Assembly: GCF_028993615.1 (NCBI RefSeq)
Contig: NZ_CP118632.1
Coordinates: 4,526,001 to 4,590,000 of the forward strand
Length of the DNA: 64,000 bases
From: Herbaspirillum sp. WKF16
GTDB taxonomy: Bacteria > Pseudomonadota > Gammaproteobacteria > Burkholderiales > Burkholderiaceae_D
Direction: 5' to 3'
Position numbers and translations under genes: made by a program. A model generated the notes under the pieces. That model saw nothing but the letters and a program-made list of their open reading frames with translations, did no database searches and was not told where the DNA came from. Each line of letters begins with the position of its first letter. Within the stretch, counting starts at the first letter, position 1. Positions 1 through 7,674 of the stretch are shown in pieces.

Positions 1-1
1 G

Positions 2-286
2 ACTGCCTTCAAGGAGGTGGCTGACGGCCTCGCGGCGCGCGGCACCTACGACGACCAACTGGCGGCACAACAACGCTATGCCGATGCGCAACAACGCAGG
101 CTGGAACTGGCGCAGATGATGTACGACAACGGCGCCGACAGTTATCTGAACGTCCTGGCAGCCCACACCGACCTGTACAACGCGCGCCAATCCCTGATTT
201 CCGCCCGCCTGAACCGCTTGACCAACCTGGTCGACCTCTATCGCACCCTCGGCGGCGGATGGCGCCAGCGGGATCTCAAAGAATAG
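2..286 (+). CDS. C-terminal end of an RND-efflux outer-membrane factor (partial)
   Basis: The open frame runs in from the left edge without a start and ends at TAG 284-286, giving about 94 residues. The sequence, with YLNVLAAHTDLYNARQSL and then LVDLYRTLGGGW, matches the last periplasmic helices of NodT/OprM/CusC-type outer-membrane channels, which commonly end in an LYRALGGGW-like stretch. The family forms trimeric exit ducts for tripartite RND pumps. A response-regulator gene begins 10 bases downstream on the same strand, so the pump and the two-component system may be one operon. The substrate cannot be told from this fragment. Confidence 0.85.
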   Translation, partial: TAFKEVADGLAARGTYDDQLAAQQRYADAQQRRLELAQMMYDNGADSYLNVLAAHTDLYNARQSLISARLNRLTNLVDLYRTLGGGWRQRDLKE

Positions 287-296
287 GACGCAGGAG

Positions 297-977
297 ATGA
301 AATTGCTCATCGTGGAGGATAGCGACCGGGTTGCCCATTTCCTGAAAAAGGGCCTCGAGGAGTCAGGGCACACCGCAGACCATGCGGATAACGGCCGAGA
401 CGGCATGTTCCTGGCCGCGAGCGAACCCTATGACGCCATCATCATGGATCGCATGCTGCCGGGCGGCATCGATGGTCTGGGCATCATCGAAGCCCTTCGG
501 AAAACCGGAAACAAGGTTCCAATCCTCATCCTGAGCGCCATGTCCGGAGTCGATGACCGCATCCGCGGCTTGCACGCCGGCGGCGACGATTACCTGGTCA
601 AACCTTTCTCTTTCGGCGAACTCCTCGCTCGCCTGGATGCATTGGCCAGGCGCACGCGCGAGACAGCGGCCGAAACATCATTGTCCGTCGCCGACCTCCA
701 TATGGACCTGTTGACCCACAAGGTCAGTCGCGCGGGAAAGGCTATTGCGATGCAACCCCGGGAATTCCGCCTTCTTGAGTATCTGATGCGTCACGCCAAT
801 CAGGTGGTGACACGAACGATGCTGCTGCAGAACGTCTGGAATTACGACTTCGATCCACAGACCAACGTCGTTGATGTTCACATCAGCAAGTTGCGCCAGA
901 AGATTGACGTGGACGCAAAGACTCCGCTGCTGCGCACCATCCGGAACTCCGGCTACATGTTGGCAAAAGATGATTAG
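297..977 (+). CDS. OmpR/PhoB-family response regulator
   Basis: 226 residues, normal for the family. The N-terminal receiver starts LLIVEDSDRV, has its phosphoacceptor Asp at residue 51 (IIMDRMLPG) and the conserved Lys in LVKPFSFGE. The C-terminal winged-helix DNA-binding domain ends with VVDVHISKLRQKI and TIRNSGYML. A GGAG lies directly before the ATG. The stop overlaps the start of the following histidine kinase by 8 bases, so the two are a translationally coupled pair. Its position behind an efflux outer-membrane gene recalls metal or drug efflux systems such as CusRS, but no signal can be assigned. A direct hexamer repeat before the COG4705 gene (2959-2975) is a plausible target site. 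Confidence 0.95.
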   Translation: MKLLIVEDSDRVAHFLKKGLEESGHTADHADNGRDGMFLAASEPYDAIIMDRMLPGGIDGLGIIEALRKTGNKVPILILSAMSGVDDRIRGLHAGGDDYLVKPFSFGELLARLDALARRTRETAAETSLSVADLHMDLLTHKVSRAGKAIAMQPREFRLLEYLMRHANQVVTRTMLLQNVWNYDFDPQTNVVDVHISKLRQKIDVDAKTPLLRTIRNSGYMLAKDD

Positions 978-2346
978 CTTTTTCAGATTTTCCGCCCGTA
1001 CCGTATCGGTGTGCTATGTCATTTTCAGCTTGTTGGTGCTTCTCTGCTTCGCTACTCCCTTGGGCTATGCGTGGCGGGAATATGTGGAAGAAGACCGGTC
1101 GCGGATACTTCACGCCGATACCTTGCGACTGCAGCGGGTGTTCAAGGAACAAGGCATCGACGCCCTCAGGCTTGCCATCGGGACGCAAGTAGGTACGAAC
1201 GCCAGCGGTTCTGAAGACATCATCTTGCTTGCCGATGCCGCGCTGGCCCGACAGGCCGGCAATCTCCCCCGGTGGCCGCAAAGCATCAACACTGTCCCGG
1301 GCGAAGGCCGCTATTCCCTTGATATCGATGGCCGGACAACCCGGACACTTGCCCGGCACGTCATTCTCGACAACCGCTATCACCTCCTGGTTGCTCAGGA
1401 CATCGACAGATATCGGCTTCTCGAAAATCTGTTCATCTACGGTCTGGGAAGCGCCGCGGCCGTCATCATCCTTTTGGGCGCGGCTGGCGGCCTGCTCGTG
1501 AGAAGGAGTCTGCTGTCCAAGGTGAAGGACATCAACATCGCCGCTTCGGCAATTATGCAAGGCGACTTCTCGCATCGACTTCCACACAGTGGCGGAGAAG
1601 ATGAGCTGGCCGTCGTGGTCGAAACGGAAAATAAGATGCTGGCCCAGATCGAGCAATTGATGGACAGCGTCCGGAATGTCTCGAACGCCATTGCCCACGA
1701 TCTTCGGACGCCCCTAGCCGAGCTACGGTCACGCCTGGAGGAACTGCTGCTGACCAGACCGGACAGCGAGCGTACGTTCGCTGACATCGAGTGCGCCATC
1801 GCCGACGTCGATCGTGTGATAGCCATCTTCAACGCATTGCTGCGCCTGGCGGAAATTGATACCGGCGCACGCCGCTCCGGCTTCCGGCCGATTGACATCG
1901 CCACCATCGTTGACGATGTGGCCGATTTCTACCTTCCCCTTGCCGAATCAAAACAGCGTTTCCTGAGGGTTGAAAGAATGCAGCATCTTCCTCTGAAAGG
2001 CGACCCTCTTCTCTTGACGCAGGCCATCGGCAACCTGATTGACAACGCGCTGAAGTATTCGTCTGACGGAGGCCTCGTGTCGGTTACCTGCAGGCGCAGC
2101 CAGGACGGGATGCTGCTCGTTGAGGTAAGTGACAACGGGCCCGGGATACCCAGCGACGAACTATCCAAGGTGCAGGAGCGCTTCTATCGCTGCGACGCCA
2201 GTCGCGCCACGCCGGGGATGGGACTTGGATTGAGCGTGGTGGCCGCGATCGCGAAACTGCATTACGGCCGCCTTGAGCTCAGCAATGGCGATCCGGGCTT
2301 GCGCGCGCTCCTGTTCTTGAAACCCAGCATGATTAAAGATGTTTAA
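970..2346 (+). CDS. Membrane sensor histidine kinase, partner of the preceding regulator
   Basis: Starting at ATG 970 gives 458 residues; this overlaps the upstream stop and places a transmembrane helix (VCYVIFSLLVLLCFATPLGY) near the N terminus. A periplasmic loop follows, then a second helix around residues 155-175 and a HAMP region. The phospho-accepting His is residue 243 in AIAHDLRTPLAELRSRLEEL. The ATPase domain shows the N box GNLIDNALKYS, DNGPGIP and GMGLGLSVV. These indicate an active kinase that phosphorylates the adjacent OmpR-type regulator. The input domain is unrecognised. The frame stays open upstream of 970, but that part overlaps the regulator gene and is not likely to be translated. 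Confidence 0.93.
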   Translation: MISFFRFSARTVSVCYVIFSLLVLLCFATPLGYAWREYVEEDRSRILHADTLRLQRVFKEQGIDALRLAIGTQVGTNASGSEDIILLADAALARQAGNLPRWPQSINTVPGEGRYSLDIDGRTTRTLARHVILDNRYHLLVAQDIDRYRLLENLFIYGLGSAAAVIILLGAAGGLLVRRSLLSKVKDINIAASAIMQGDFSHRLPHSGGEDELAVVVETENKMLAQIEQLMDSVRNVSNAIAHDLRTPLAELRSRLEELLLTRPDSERTFADIECAIADVDRVIAIFNALLRLAEIDTGARRSGFRPIDIATIVDDVADFYLPLAESKQRFLRVERMQHLPLKGDPLLLTQAIGNLIDNALKYSSDGGLVSVTCRRSQDGMLLVEVSDNGPGIPSDELSKVQERFYRCDASRATPGMGLGLSVVAAIAKLHYGRLELSNGDPGLRALLFLKPSMIKDV

Positions 2347-2451
2347 CGTGCAGGCAACAGGCCGTTAATGCTCCAGGGCGCATAGTGTTCCCAACAGCCA
2401 AATGGGCTGACGAACATCCCAGGTTGGGAATTTCTCTGGAAAGGAAACACT

Positions 2452-2889
2452 ATGAAATCCGTCATCACCAAAATCATCGCCACCACCATCCTCGCCTGCG
2501 CCTCGGTCGGCGCGATCGCACAGACGCAAAGCGCTGCCGATGCCGAACGTGACTGGGACAATATGCACGCGCTGAACCAGTACCCCATCATTCCCTTCAA
2601 GAGCACCAAGACGCGCGCTGAGGTCAAGGCCGAGCTGGTTGCCGCCCAAAAGGCCGGGGCCATTGCCAACGGCGACAACTACCCTATCCTGCCGGCGACG
2701 ACCACGCACAAAACCCGCGCCCAGGTCCGTGCCGAGCTGGTGGCGGCCCAGCGTGAGGGCCTCATCGCCAACGGCGACAACTACCCGATCATCAAGCAAG
2801 CCGAGTCGCACAAGACCCGCGCCCAGGTCGAAGCCGAGGTGGCAACCGCTGAGCATGCCGCGCAAGTCTCCGGCGACCATACCTACTGA
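2452..2889 (+). CDS. Secreted DUF4148 protein with three repeats
   Basis: 145 residues starting with a clear signal peptide (about 1-23, cleavage near AIAQ). The mature part holds three copies of a DUF4148-type motif: TKTRAEVKAELVAAQKAG, HKTRAQVRAELVAAQREG and HKTRAQVEAEVATAEHAA. Copies one and two are each followed by IANGDNYPI. DUF4148 proteins are small periplasmic proteins, abundant in Burkholderiales, with no established biochemical role. AAGGAAAC lies before the ATG and an intrinsic terminator follows, so it is a single-gene unit. It sits just after the two-component system and may belong to its regulon, although I see no regulator box in the upstream gap. Confidence 0.85.
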   Translation: MKSVITKIIATTILACASVGAIAQTQSAADAERDWDNMHALNQYPIIPFKSTKTRAEVKAELVAAQKAGAIANGDNYPILPATTTHKTRAQVRAELVAAQREGLIANGDNYPIIKQAESHKTRAQVEAEVATAEHAAQVSGDHTY

Positions 2890-2916
2890 CTCCTTGCTTC
2901 ATAGGAGGACTCCTTT

Positions 2917-2939
2917 CCCGCGCTTGCGCGGGTTTTTTT
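2917..2939 (+). terminator. Rho-independent terminator after the DUF4148 gene
   Basis: A GC-rich stem CCCGCGC/GCGCGGG with a very short loop is followed by seven T residues. Confidence 0.85.
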
Positions 2940-2958
2940 CTGGGCCGGTCATTTCCTC

Positions 2959-2975
2959 CCTAAGAATGACCTAAG
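2959..2975 (+). promoter_or_regulatory. PmrA/QseB-like direct repeat before the COG4705 gene
   Basis: CCTAAG-AATGA-CCTAAG is two identical hexamers with a 5-base spacer. On the other strand it reads CTTAGG-N5-CTTAGG. OmpR-subfamily regulators of the PmrA/QseB type bind CTTAA-like hexamers with this same 11-base period. The site ends 58 bases before the ATG of the downstream gene, a normal place for an activator overlapping the -35 region. The link to the regulator at 297-977 is inferred from proximity and geometry. Confidence 0.5.
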
Positions 2976-3033
2976 TCAGCGTTTGTATGGTCGGTGATTC
3001 CTTATTTCACCCGATGCGAATCAAGGAGTAACC

Positions 3034-3789
3034 ATGATGCAAAGCAAACACGACCTTGCGAAAGTCCCTGAAGTCACCGCGATTTTCTGGCTCATCAAGA
3101 TTGCCGCCACTACACTTGGTGAGACCGGCGGCGATGCCGTTTCGATGTCCATGAATCTCGGCTACCTCGTGAGCACCGCCATCTTCGCGGTCATTTTCCT
3201 GATGGCCGTATTGGCCCAGGTCCGGGCAAAGTCGTTCCACCCGCTGCTCTACTGGACAACGATTGTGGCAACCACCACGGTCGGCACCACGCTTGCCGAC
3301 TTCGCCGATCGCTCTCTGGGCATCGGATATGCGGGCGGCTCCGCCCTGTTGCTGTTCCTGCTGATCGCATCGCTCTTCATCTGGCACCGGACCCTTGGCA
3401 CCGTCTCCGTAGGCAGCATCAGCACTGTCAAGGCGGAAACCTTCTATTGGCTCACCATCATGTTCTCCCAGACCCTCGGAACCGCGCTGGGCGACTGGAC
3501 CGCCGACACCGCCGGACTCGGATACACCGGCGCCGCGCTTATCTTTGGCGCTCTGCTGATGGTCATCGCCGTTGCGCACTATGCCAGTGAGGTGTCCGAC
3601 ACCATCTTGTTCTGGGCCGCATTTATCTTGACCCGGCCTCTTGGCGCCGCCGTCGGCGACTTCCTGGACAAGCCGCACGCACAAGGCGGCCTGGAGCTCA
3701 GCCGATATATGGCATCGGCTGCGCTGTTGGGATTTATGCTGATCTGCATCCTCTCTTTCCGCCAGAAGGCCGCAAGGAGTTCGCACTAG
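3034..3789 (+). CDS. COG4705-type polytopic membrane protein
   Basis: 251 residues with about eight hydrophobic segments. The sequence is internally repetitive: four segments carry a T-x-G-x-x-x-x-D-like pattern (TTLGETGGDAV, TTVGTTLADFAD, QTLGTALGDWTAD, RPLGAAVGDFLD), each followed by a glycine-rich helix. Such proteins are annotated as uncharacterised membrane-anchored proteins of COG4705, with no proven function. AAGGAG precedes the ATG at good spacing. The hexamer repeat at 2959-2975 suggests control by the nearby two-component system. The four acidic motifs within membrane segments would suit an ion or metal transporter, but that is only inference. Confidence 0.8.
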   Translation: MMQSKHDLAKVPEVTAIFWLIKIAATTLGETGGDAVSMSMNLGYLVSTAIFAVIFLMAVLAQVRAKSFHPLLYWTTIVATTTVGTTLADFADRSLGIGYAGGSALLLFLLIASLFIWHRTLGTVSVGSISTVKAETFYWLTIMFSQTLGTALGDWTADTAGLGYTGAALIFGALLMVIAVAHYASEVSDTILFWAAFILTRPLGAAVGDFLDKPHAQGGLELSRYMASAALLGFMLICILSFRQKAARSSH

Positions 3790-3796
3790 GACGAAA

Positions 3797-3829
3797 GAAT
3801 GCCCGATGCCGGCAAAGCATCAGGCATTC
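3797..3829. terminator. Hairpin between convergent genes
   Basis: GAATGCCCGATGC pairs with GCATCAGGCATTC (one mismatch, seven-base loop) between the ends of the COG4705 gene and the siderophore-receptor gene. There is no T tract, so its use as a bidirectional terminator is uncertain. Confidence 0.4.
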
Positions 3830-3857
3830 ATCGCGCCGCAGAATCGGATGAGGATGA

Positions 3858-5963
3858 TTACATGTCGATTTTCATACGCGCGACGACCGTTCGCTCGGTA
3901 CCGGGAATGACATACAGGTTGCCCCAGGAACCTGTGTAATAGTTGCGGTTGAACAGGTTATGCACATCGACCGATAACCTGATGTTCTTGCTGAGCTGCC
4001 AATAGCTCAGCAACTTGACCGTCGAATACGCCGGCAACGTGTAGGTATCCGCAGTATTGCCAGAGCGGTTCCCCACATAGTTGACGCCAGCCCCGATACC
4101 GTAGCGGCTGCCGTTCTGGAGGGCATCTTCGCGGATCGCGAGGAGACCGGCGCTATAAGCCGGAATGTTGGTCAACCTGGTTCCGGCCGCCAGAGTCTTG
4201 TCCTTGGTCACGCGCGCATTGTCCCAGGAGAAATTGCCCGAGACGCGCCAGTTTGTCGTCAGCTGGCCAAACACGTCTGCTTCGAAGCCGGTGCTCTTGA
4301 CTTCGCCCGCGGCGACCGAGAAACCAGATACGTCGCTGGCGGTCAGCACGTTTGTCTTGGTGATGTCATAGACGGCAAAGTTGGCGCCCAGTTTCTCGTC
4401 CGTCGACTGCAGCTTCACGCCGGCCTCATATGCCGTCGAATGCTGCGGATCGAACGCCCGGCCATTGATATCCACACCGCTGTTGCCGCGGAAGGACTTG
4501 CCTGCGGTGATGTAATACGAACTCCAGTCGTTGGGAAGATAAGTCACGCCTGCGCGCGGAGATACAGCGCTTTGCTGCTGGGAAGTGCTGCTCACCGAGG
4601 GAGCGCGGGTCTGAACGCTCTGGTTGTACTGGTCCCAGCGCACTCCGCCCAGCACCTTCCACTGCGAGGACAGGCTCAGTTGGTCTTGTACGAAAAGGGC
4701 TTTCACGCGCTGCCGCTCATCCGAACTGGAAGTGCGGTTTGTCACCGGGGGCAAGGACAATCCGTATACCGGGTTATAGATATCCAACGGCATGTTCGTG
4801 GCGGAACGCAAGATTTCGGTGTTCATCCACAGCTGCGAAGCTTCGACGCCGAGCAGCATGTCATGACCGATGCTGCCGGTCTTGAACTTCCCCTCCAACT
4901 CTGCCTGGATCGAGGCATCGCGCGACGGAAGCTGGCGCCAGGTACGACGGCGATTGAGCGTGCGATTGTCGGCGGCCAGGGAGTCGGCCTCGGTGTAGTA
5001 ACCGTCAAAGCTGCTTTCCTTATAGCTGGCGCCGATCTTCGCCCGCCAGTCTTCAGAAAGATTATGGTCCAGCGTAAGCTGATGAGTATCGCTGTTCAAC
5101 TGCATATTGCCGTCGGACGGCTCATTGAGGACCCGGTCGCGAGGCAAGCCGCCCAGGATGCCGCGAACGTTGACAAGACCGCGATCCAGCGGGGTGCTTG
5201 ATCTCAGGAATTCGGCCTCATAGTTCAAGACGGTATCGTTGTTGATTACCCATGTCAGCGCCGGGGCGACCAGCTGGCGGCGGTTGCCGAGCATGCTGTT
5301 GCGAGTGTCGCCCTCTTCCGTCACGGCATTAAGACGGTAGGCCAGGCCTCGGCCCAGTGGACCGGTGCTATCCAAGGTCGCACGCCTGAGTCCGCCGCTT
5401 CCGGCGCTCAGCTCAGCCGTGTTCTTCTGCGTAAATTGCGGTTTCTTGGTGACGATGTTGATGGTGCCGCCCGGCTCGCTACTGCCATAGATGGCAGATG
5501 CGGGGCCCTTCAGGAACTCGATGCGCTCAACAGTGGCCGTATCGCGGCGCGGATTGTATCCGCGTGAGCCGGGAAAGCCGTTGATGAGAAAACCCATGTC
5601 GGTACTGCTGAAGCCGCGAATACCGAAGTTATCCCAGGTCCCGCCGAAGTCATTGAGCTTCGTGATGCCGCTTACGTACTCCACCGTGTCGGCCAGTCGC
5701 AGGGCGCCGACATCTTCGATTTGCCGGCTGGTCATGACGCGTACCGATTGCGGCACCTCCATCAGGGGAGTTTCAGTACGGGTCGCGCCGCTGGTGCTGC
5801 TGGCTTTATAGGATCTTGCATCGCCCGTCGAGACGACGCTGATTTCCGGAAGCGCGCTGGATTCCAGATCAGCCGATGTGCCTTGGGCATAGGCCACCGG
5901 GTTGACCGAGATAATTCCTACGGCCAGCAGATGGCGGATGATGCTGTGTTGTCGAAGTTGCAT
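3858..5963 (-). CDS. TonB-dependent siderophore receptor
   Basis: 701 residues with a signal peptide ending near AYAQ. The plug domain follows, with the characteristic stretch VPQSVRVMTSRQIEDVG, the RIEFLKGPASAIYGSSEPGG motif and INIVTKKP. The remaining ~500 residues form the beta-barrel, which ends in an aromatic-poor but typical strand (VVARMKIDM). The plug signature places it with ferric-siderophore receptors of the FhuA/FpvA/ferrichrome type. It has no N-terminal STN signalling domain, so it transports without cell-surface signalling itself. It is divergent from the sigma/FecR fusion gene, and the shared 321-base gap carries Fur-like boxes. The siderophore cannot be named from sequence alone. 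Confidence 0.93.
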   Translation of the reverse strand: MQLRQHSIIRHLLAVGIISVNPVAYAQGTSADLESSALPEISVVSTGDARSYKASSTSGATRTETPLMEVPQSVRVMTSRQIEDVGALRLADTVEYVSGITKLNDFGGTWDNFGIRGFSSTDMGFLINGFPGSRGYNPRRDTATVERIEFLKGPASAIYGSSEPGGTINIVTKKPQFTQKNTAELSAGSGGLRRATLDSTGPLGRGLAYRLNAVTEEGDTRNSMLGNRRQLVAPALTWVINNDTVLNYEAEFLRSSTPLDRGLVNVRGILGGLPRDRVLNEPSDGNMQLNSDTHQLTLDHNLSEDWRAKIGASYKESSFDGYYTEADSLAADNRTLNRRRTWRQLPSRDASIQAELEGKFKTGSIGHDMLLGVEASQLWMNTEILRSATNMPLDIYNPVYGLSLPPVTNRTSSSDERQRVKALFVQDQLSLSSQWKVLGGVRWDQYNQSVQTRAPSVSSTSQQQSAVSPRAGVTYLPNDWSSYYITAGKSFRGNSGVDINGRAFDPQHSTAYEAGVKLQSTDEKLGANFAVYDITKTNVLTASDVSGFSVAAGEVKSTGFEADVFGQLTTNWRVSGNFSWDNARVTKDKTLAAGTRLTNIPAYSAGLLAIREDALQNGSRYGIGAGVNYVGNRSGNTADTYTLPAYSTVKLLSYWQLSKNIRLSVDVHNLFNRNYYTGSWGNLYVIPGTERTVVARMKIDM

Positions 5964-5997
5964 ATAACATGAGCGAGATTTTCAAGAGCTGAAATAT

Positions 5998-6034
5998 AAA
6001 TGATAATTGTTAATAAATGCGAATTACTATCAAT
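5998..6034 (-). promoter_or_regulatory. Fur-box-like region upstream of the siderophore receptor
   Basis: AT-rich sequence containing TGATAATTGTTAATAAATG and then AATGCGAATTACTATCA, two overlapping partial matches to the Fur consensus GATAATGATAATCATTATC. It lies 35-70 bases before the receptor ATG and suggests iron repression. The remainder of the gap to 6230 is ordinary sequence without a recognisable gene. Confidence 0.6.
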
Positions 6035-6230
6035 AAAGTATTTCATCTGTTGCATATCGTGAGCGCCTAAGTCTCAGCTAAGTTTTGAAGCGGCTATTGG
6101 CGCTTTGACAGACGGCAGCGATGGCGCCCCGTCTCCGGGATGATCTGCGCCGCCGGCAGGCGGCGCGCGATCTCCGATCTTCAGCTCGTCGCCCGGGCAA
6201 TCAATGCAATGGGGATTAAATACTCCTGTT

Positions 6231-6250
6231 TAATAATGGTTATCATTTAT
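6231..6250 (+). promoter_or_regulatory. Fur-box-like site upstream of the sigma/FecR fusion gene
   Basis: TAATAATGGTTATCATTTAT is a near-palindromic match to the Fur consensus, about 35 bases before the fusion gene start. It suggests that synthesis of the sigma factor is itself repressed by iron. Confidence 0.65.
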
Positions 6251-6284
6251 ACTCACGAGATTCTCCCTGCTGTCACTTCCGCCC

Positions 6285-7598
6285 ATGCGACAGGATGCCC
6301 ACAACCTCGCAATGTCAGATGTCCTGCTCCGTCATTACGATGAGCTGGTAGAGCATGTGCGCCGGCGTTTCGGCGATAAGAATTTTGCCCACGAGGTTGT
6401 CCACGAGGTCTACGTACAAGTGATGCGAACCTCGCCCAGTGAGGAGGCAGGCACTCCCCTGGTGCTTCTGAAGCATATTTCCACGTGCAAGGCGATTGAT
6501 TTGCAGCGCGCGTCGACAGCTCGCAGCCAGTGGCAGGAAACTGTCGAGGTATTGCCGGAGATTGCAGGGAGTTCCCCGGATGGTGAGTTGCACCTGCGCG
6601 GAAAGCAGCTCGTCGACTCCCTGGAACGCATCGTGGGCGCCCTCCCGCCCCGCTGCCGGGAGGTCTTTCTGCTGCACAAGCTGCAAGGCATGCAGCAGGA
6701 AGAAGTTGCGACGATGCTGGGCATTTCGCGAAAGATGGTGGTCAAGCACATGGAGCGGGCCATGTCCACAATTCGTCCGCTATGGAATGACGATCAGGTC
6801 GACACTGCCTATGTTGCGACACTGGCCGGGAAGTTTCCCGGACCGGAGGCAATCGCCCGTGGGGTTGGAAAGCGCCGCTTGGTTCGGAAAATCGCGGCTT
6901 TTACAGCGATGTTTCTTGTCAGCTGCGGCAGCGCCTGGATGTTCGACCCCGCTTACGATTCCCGGCAGGTTGTCACGGCGATTGGCGAGATATCGACGCT
7001 GGAGCTCGCTGACGGCAGTCGCATCATCGTCAATGCGGATAGCGAGCTGCATGTCGAATCGCACTTGTTTTCCCGGCGCTTCAAGCTGGCCAGGGGCGAA
7101 GCATCCTTCAGTGTCGCCCACACCTTCCGGTCCTTCACCGTTCAGGCCAACAGGACGTTGGTGACCGACATCGGGACTGTGTTCGACGTCCGAAACCTGC
7201 CAAATGGCGCGGTGGTCAGCGTCCAGCAGGGTGCGGTCGAAGTGCGCGCCGAGAATGGCGAGGCGAAGCTCATTCACACGAACCAGGCCATCCGCTCAGC
7301 GGACGGGCTGCTTGGGGAGCCCCAACCGCATAATGCGGAGACCGACGCCGCGTGGACTCGCGGCAAGCTTTGCTTCAACTCGACTTCGCTGAAGGATGCG
7401 ATTGAGGACATGCAACGCTACACCCGGCAGAAACTTGTTCTGGAAGGCCACGCCGTAGGAACGCTCAAGATTTCCGGGGAATACGACATCACCAAAATCG
7501 ATGACCTCATCCAGGCTTTGCCTGCCGTGCTCCCGGTGCAGGTAAGAAGCACAGCCGATGCCATTGTCATCTCCGGCAAATCAGAAAGATCAAAATAA
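6285..7598 (+). CDS. ECF sigma factor fused to a FecR-type transmembrane regulator
   Basis: 437 residues in one unbroken frame. Residues ~17-78 are sigma region 2 and ~107-160 region 4 (LPPRCREVFLLHKLQGMQQE, then VATMLGISRKMVVKHMERA), as in FecI. A hydrophobic helix lies at ~203-219. Residues ~227-330 form the periplasmic FecR domain, including the GT pair at 297-298 (DIGTVFDV) where FecR-like proteins self-cleave. The C-terminal part (~370-433) resembles the STN-like end of FecR. FecI and FecR are usually separate genes; IutY of Pseudomonas putida is a known sigma/anti-sigma hybrid. Only about 40 residues separate region 4 from the membrane helix, so the usual cytoplasmic anti-sigma domain is reduced or absent. 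An alternative start is ATG 6312. The next gene is its likely receptor partner. Confidence 0.9.
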   Translation: MRQDAHNLAMSDVLLRHYDELVEHVRRRFGDKNFAHEVVHEVYVQVMRTSPSEEAGTPLVLLKHISTCKAIDLQRASTARSQWQETVEVLPEIAGSSPDGELHLRGKQLVDSLERIVGALPPRCREVFLLHKLQGMQQEEVATMLGISRKMVVKHMERAMSTIRPLWNDDQVDTAYVATLAGKFPGPEAIARGVGKRRLVRKIAAFTAMFLVSCGSAWMFDPAYDSRQVVTAIGEISTLELADGSRIIVNADSELHVESHLFSRRFKLARGEASFSVAHTFRSFTVQANRTLVTDIGTVFDVRNLPNGAVVSVQQGAVEVRAENGEAKLIHTNQAIRSADGLLGEPQPHNAETDAAWTRGKLCFNSTSLKDAIEDMQRYTRQKLVLEGHAVGTLKISGEYDITKIDDLIQALPAVLPVQVRSTADAIVISGKSERSK

Positions 7599-7674
7599 TG
7601 CCGGCGCCAGGGTTCCCACGTTTCCCCCTCGTTTCGGTAACACCTGTAAATACCAACCTTTACAGGAGTCATTC

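Noticed and set aside
297..2346. Naming the first two-component system CusRS
   Set aside because: The order behind an outer-membrane factor is suggestive, but no metal-binding sensor motif is visible and other OmpR pairs fit equally.
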